Assembly (NCBI GenBank): GCA_035711865.1
Contig: DASTBT010000047.1
Span: 1 to 5,991 of the forward strand
DNA: 5,991 bases
Direction: 5' to 3'
DNA from: JAOUEA01 sp035711865
GTDB lineage: Bacteria > Actinomycetota > UBA4738 > HRBIN12
Of this stretch, positions 4,960 to 5,991 are shown piece after piece. The notes under the pieces are model-generated. The model searched no databases, was not told the DNA's origin, and saw only the letters and a program-made list of their open reading frames with translations. The translations under genes were made by a program, and so were the position numbers. How positions within the stretch are numbered: position 1 is the stretch's first letter; every line of letters begins with the position of its first letter.

Positions 4960-5723
4960 GGCCGCTGCATCCACGCGAACACGCACACGGGCAGCGCCAC
5001 GGACACCGGCGCCAGCGCGGTGAGCCATTGGCGCGGGGTGGCTCGAACCTCCCCCATCTCGGGCATCGTGCCCGCGTAGCCACGTGACAGCATCGCGAGG
5101 TAGACGCGCTCGCCGCGCTCGTACGCCCTGATGAACAGCGCGCCCGCCGTCTGCCCGATGGCCCTGGCCTGCCAGATCCAGCGACCCTCGTACCCACGCG
5201 AGAGCCGCGCGATCCGCATGCGTCGCACGTCGTCGGCGATCACGTCCATGTACCGCACCATGAAGGATGCGATCGAGGTGAACGCGCGGGGAACGTGCAG
5301 GCGGTCGAACCCGGTGAGGAACTCCGCCATCGTCGTCGTCGACGCCAGCAGCGTGCTCGCCATCACGCCGATCGTCGCCTTCGCCAGGATGTTCCAGGCG
5401 CCCCATAGCCCCTCGACCGACAGGGAGACGCCGAGCACGTCGACACGCTCGCCCTGACCCACGATCGGCAGGAAGAAGGCGAAGGCCACGAAGGGCACCT
5501 CGATCGCGAGGCGGCGCAGCAGGAACCCGATCGGGATCGCCGCCGCCCCGGCGGCGGCCAGCACCATGCCCGCGTAGACGCCGAATGCCCAGAACGCTTC
5601 CCGAGGCGTCGCGACCACGACCAGCACGAAGAGGACCTGCGCCACGAGCTTCGTCTCGGGCGCGAGGCGATGGACGGCGCTGTGGCCGTGGTAGTAGAGC
5701 GCGTGAGCGTGGTTTCCGCTCAC
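4956..5723 (-). CDS. cbiQ: ECF-type cobalt/nickel transporter transmembrane protein CbiQ (EcfT)
   Basis: A 255-residue polytopic membrane protein, normal for CbiQ/NikQ. The N-terminus (HSAVHRLAPETKLVAQ, 14-29) is the usual family start. Hydrophobic segments lie near 26-39, 43-66, 74-89, 112-128 and 234-251. The cytoplasmic coupling elements are SRGYE (175-179) and SRGYA (213-217), the paired Arg-Gly helices that dock on the ATPase. The start is GTG 5723: the in-frame codons upstream run straight into the stop of the PDGLE gene, so no earlier start exists, and the first later Met would remove the N-terminal motif. No clear Shine-Dalgarno sequence precedes it. It begins 15 nt after the PDGLE stop in the same frame and overlaps cbiO by 4 nt, so the three genes form one operon. 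Confidence 0.92.
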   Translation of the reverse strand: MSGNHAHALYYHGHSAVHRLAPETKLVAQVLFVLVVVATPREAFWAFGVYAGMVLAAAGAAAIPIGFLLRRLAIEVPFVAFAFFLPIVGQGERVDVLGVSLSVEGLWGAWNILAKATIGVMASTLLASTTTMAEFLTGFDRLHVPRAFTSIASFMVRYMDVIADDVRRMRIARLSRGYEGRWIWQARAIGQTAGALFIRAYERGERVYLAMLSRGYAGTMPEMGEVRATPRQWLTALAPVSVALPVCVFAWMQRP

Positions 5724-5738
5724 GGACGCATGGCCGGG

Positions 5739-5991
5739 TCAGCCGGCGGCGGGGGAACGAGCGTCACGCTCGGCTCGAGACCCGTCGCGGCGCGAGTGGA
5801 AGATGCCGAAGAGCACCAGGGCGACGCCGAACGTGATCGCGACCCCGATGATGCCCGACAGACCCGTGCTCAACCTCTCGTCGTCGACCCCTCGAACCCC
5901 GTAGTCGGCGAGCGGGCCGTCGGCCAGGTCGTGGTCCTCGGCGGCGTCGATGAACCCCTCGTCGGTCGCGACCCGCTCGAGCCCGTCGGGG
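5739..5991 (-). CDS. PDGLE-domain (CbiN-like) component of the cobalt/nickel transporter, 5' end cut by window
   Basis: The last 83 residues are visible. They start with PDGLERVATDEGFIDAAEDH, the signature of the PDGLE domain that stands in for or accompanies CbiN in many cobalt/nickel ECF importers, either alone or fused to CbiM. ADGPLADYGVRG follows, then one transmembrane helix (about 43-66, GLSGIIGVAITFGVALVLFGIF) and a short charged tail ending at TGA. It lies directly before cbiQ in the operon. Whether it is a free subunit or the C-terminus of a CbiM-PDGLE fusion cannot be seen, because the sequence stops within the gene. It probably helps load the metal through the membrane substrate-binding subunit. 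Confidence 0.85.
   Translation of the reverse strand, partial: PDGLERVATDEGFIDAAEDHDLADGPLADYGVRGVDDERLSTGLSGIIGVAITFGVALVLFGIFHSRRDGSRAERDARSPAAG

Noticed and set aside
4960..5406. N-terminal extension in frame upstream of cbiO
   Set aside because: It lies over cbiQ in another frame, has no domain, and the ATGA overlap at 4956-4959 gives a standard cbiO start.
4156..5991. Possible cobalamin riboswitch for the transporter
   Set aside because: Such an element would lie upstream of cbiM, outside the window. No B12-box-like structure is seen between the genes present.

Overview
The window is about 70% G+C and uses G/C in third codon positions throughout. With the PabB-PabC fusion, apparently leaderless promoters and a CxxxxC...CxxH mini-protein ending in a basic tail, it looks like a chromosomal piece of a high-GC Actinomycetota, perhaps an uncultivated lineage. 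I see no mobile element, CRISPR array, tRNA or rRNA, and no gene looks broken. Only the two end genes are cut, by the window edges. No gap between genes exceeds about 160 bases.

Layout, left to right. (1) The 3' part of a fused aminodeoxychorismate synthase / aminodeoxychorismate lyase gene (folate, p-aminobenzoate synthesis) on the + strand. (2) Two tiny minus-strand genes for cysteine-rich, probably zinc-binding proteins: a 60-residue double-CxxC protein whose stop codon interlocks with that of pabBC, and a 67-70-residue CxxxxC...CxxH protein. A strong 12-bp hairpin lies between them. (3) A minus-strand pair: an NmrA-like NAD(P)-binding protein followed by an enoyl-CoA hydratase with both catalytic glutamates. 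(4) A divergent + strand gene for a Fur-family metal-responsive repressor. It shares with the NmrA-like gene a 78-bp intergenic region holding a phased array of TGCA half-sites. (5) A minus-strand ECF-type cobalt/nickel transporter operon, read PDGLE protein (cut), cbiQ, cbiO. It runs tail-to-tail into the Fur-family gene, and the two stop codons overlap.

The most interesting part is 3641-5991. A Fur-family regulator sits next to a nickel/cobalt importer. Its own promoter region carries TTGCAA/CTGCAT/CTGCAA/CTGCTA elements exactly 10 bp apart. These resemble, from memory, the TTGCAA-type half-sites of the nickel regulator Nur of Streptomyces. The simplest reading is a Nur-like nickel (or cobalt) sensor that controls itself, the divergent NmrA-like/hydratase pair and perhaps the adjacent importer, whose promoter lies outside the window. 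Both divergent promoters have a TAnnnT hexamer exactly 6 nt before the ATG and no Shine-Dalgarno sequence, which suggests leaderless transcripts. These are inferences from sequence; no experiment or search was done.
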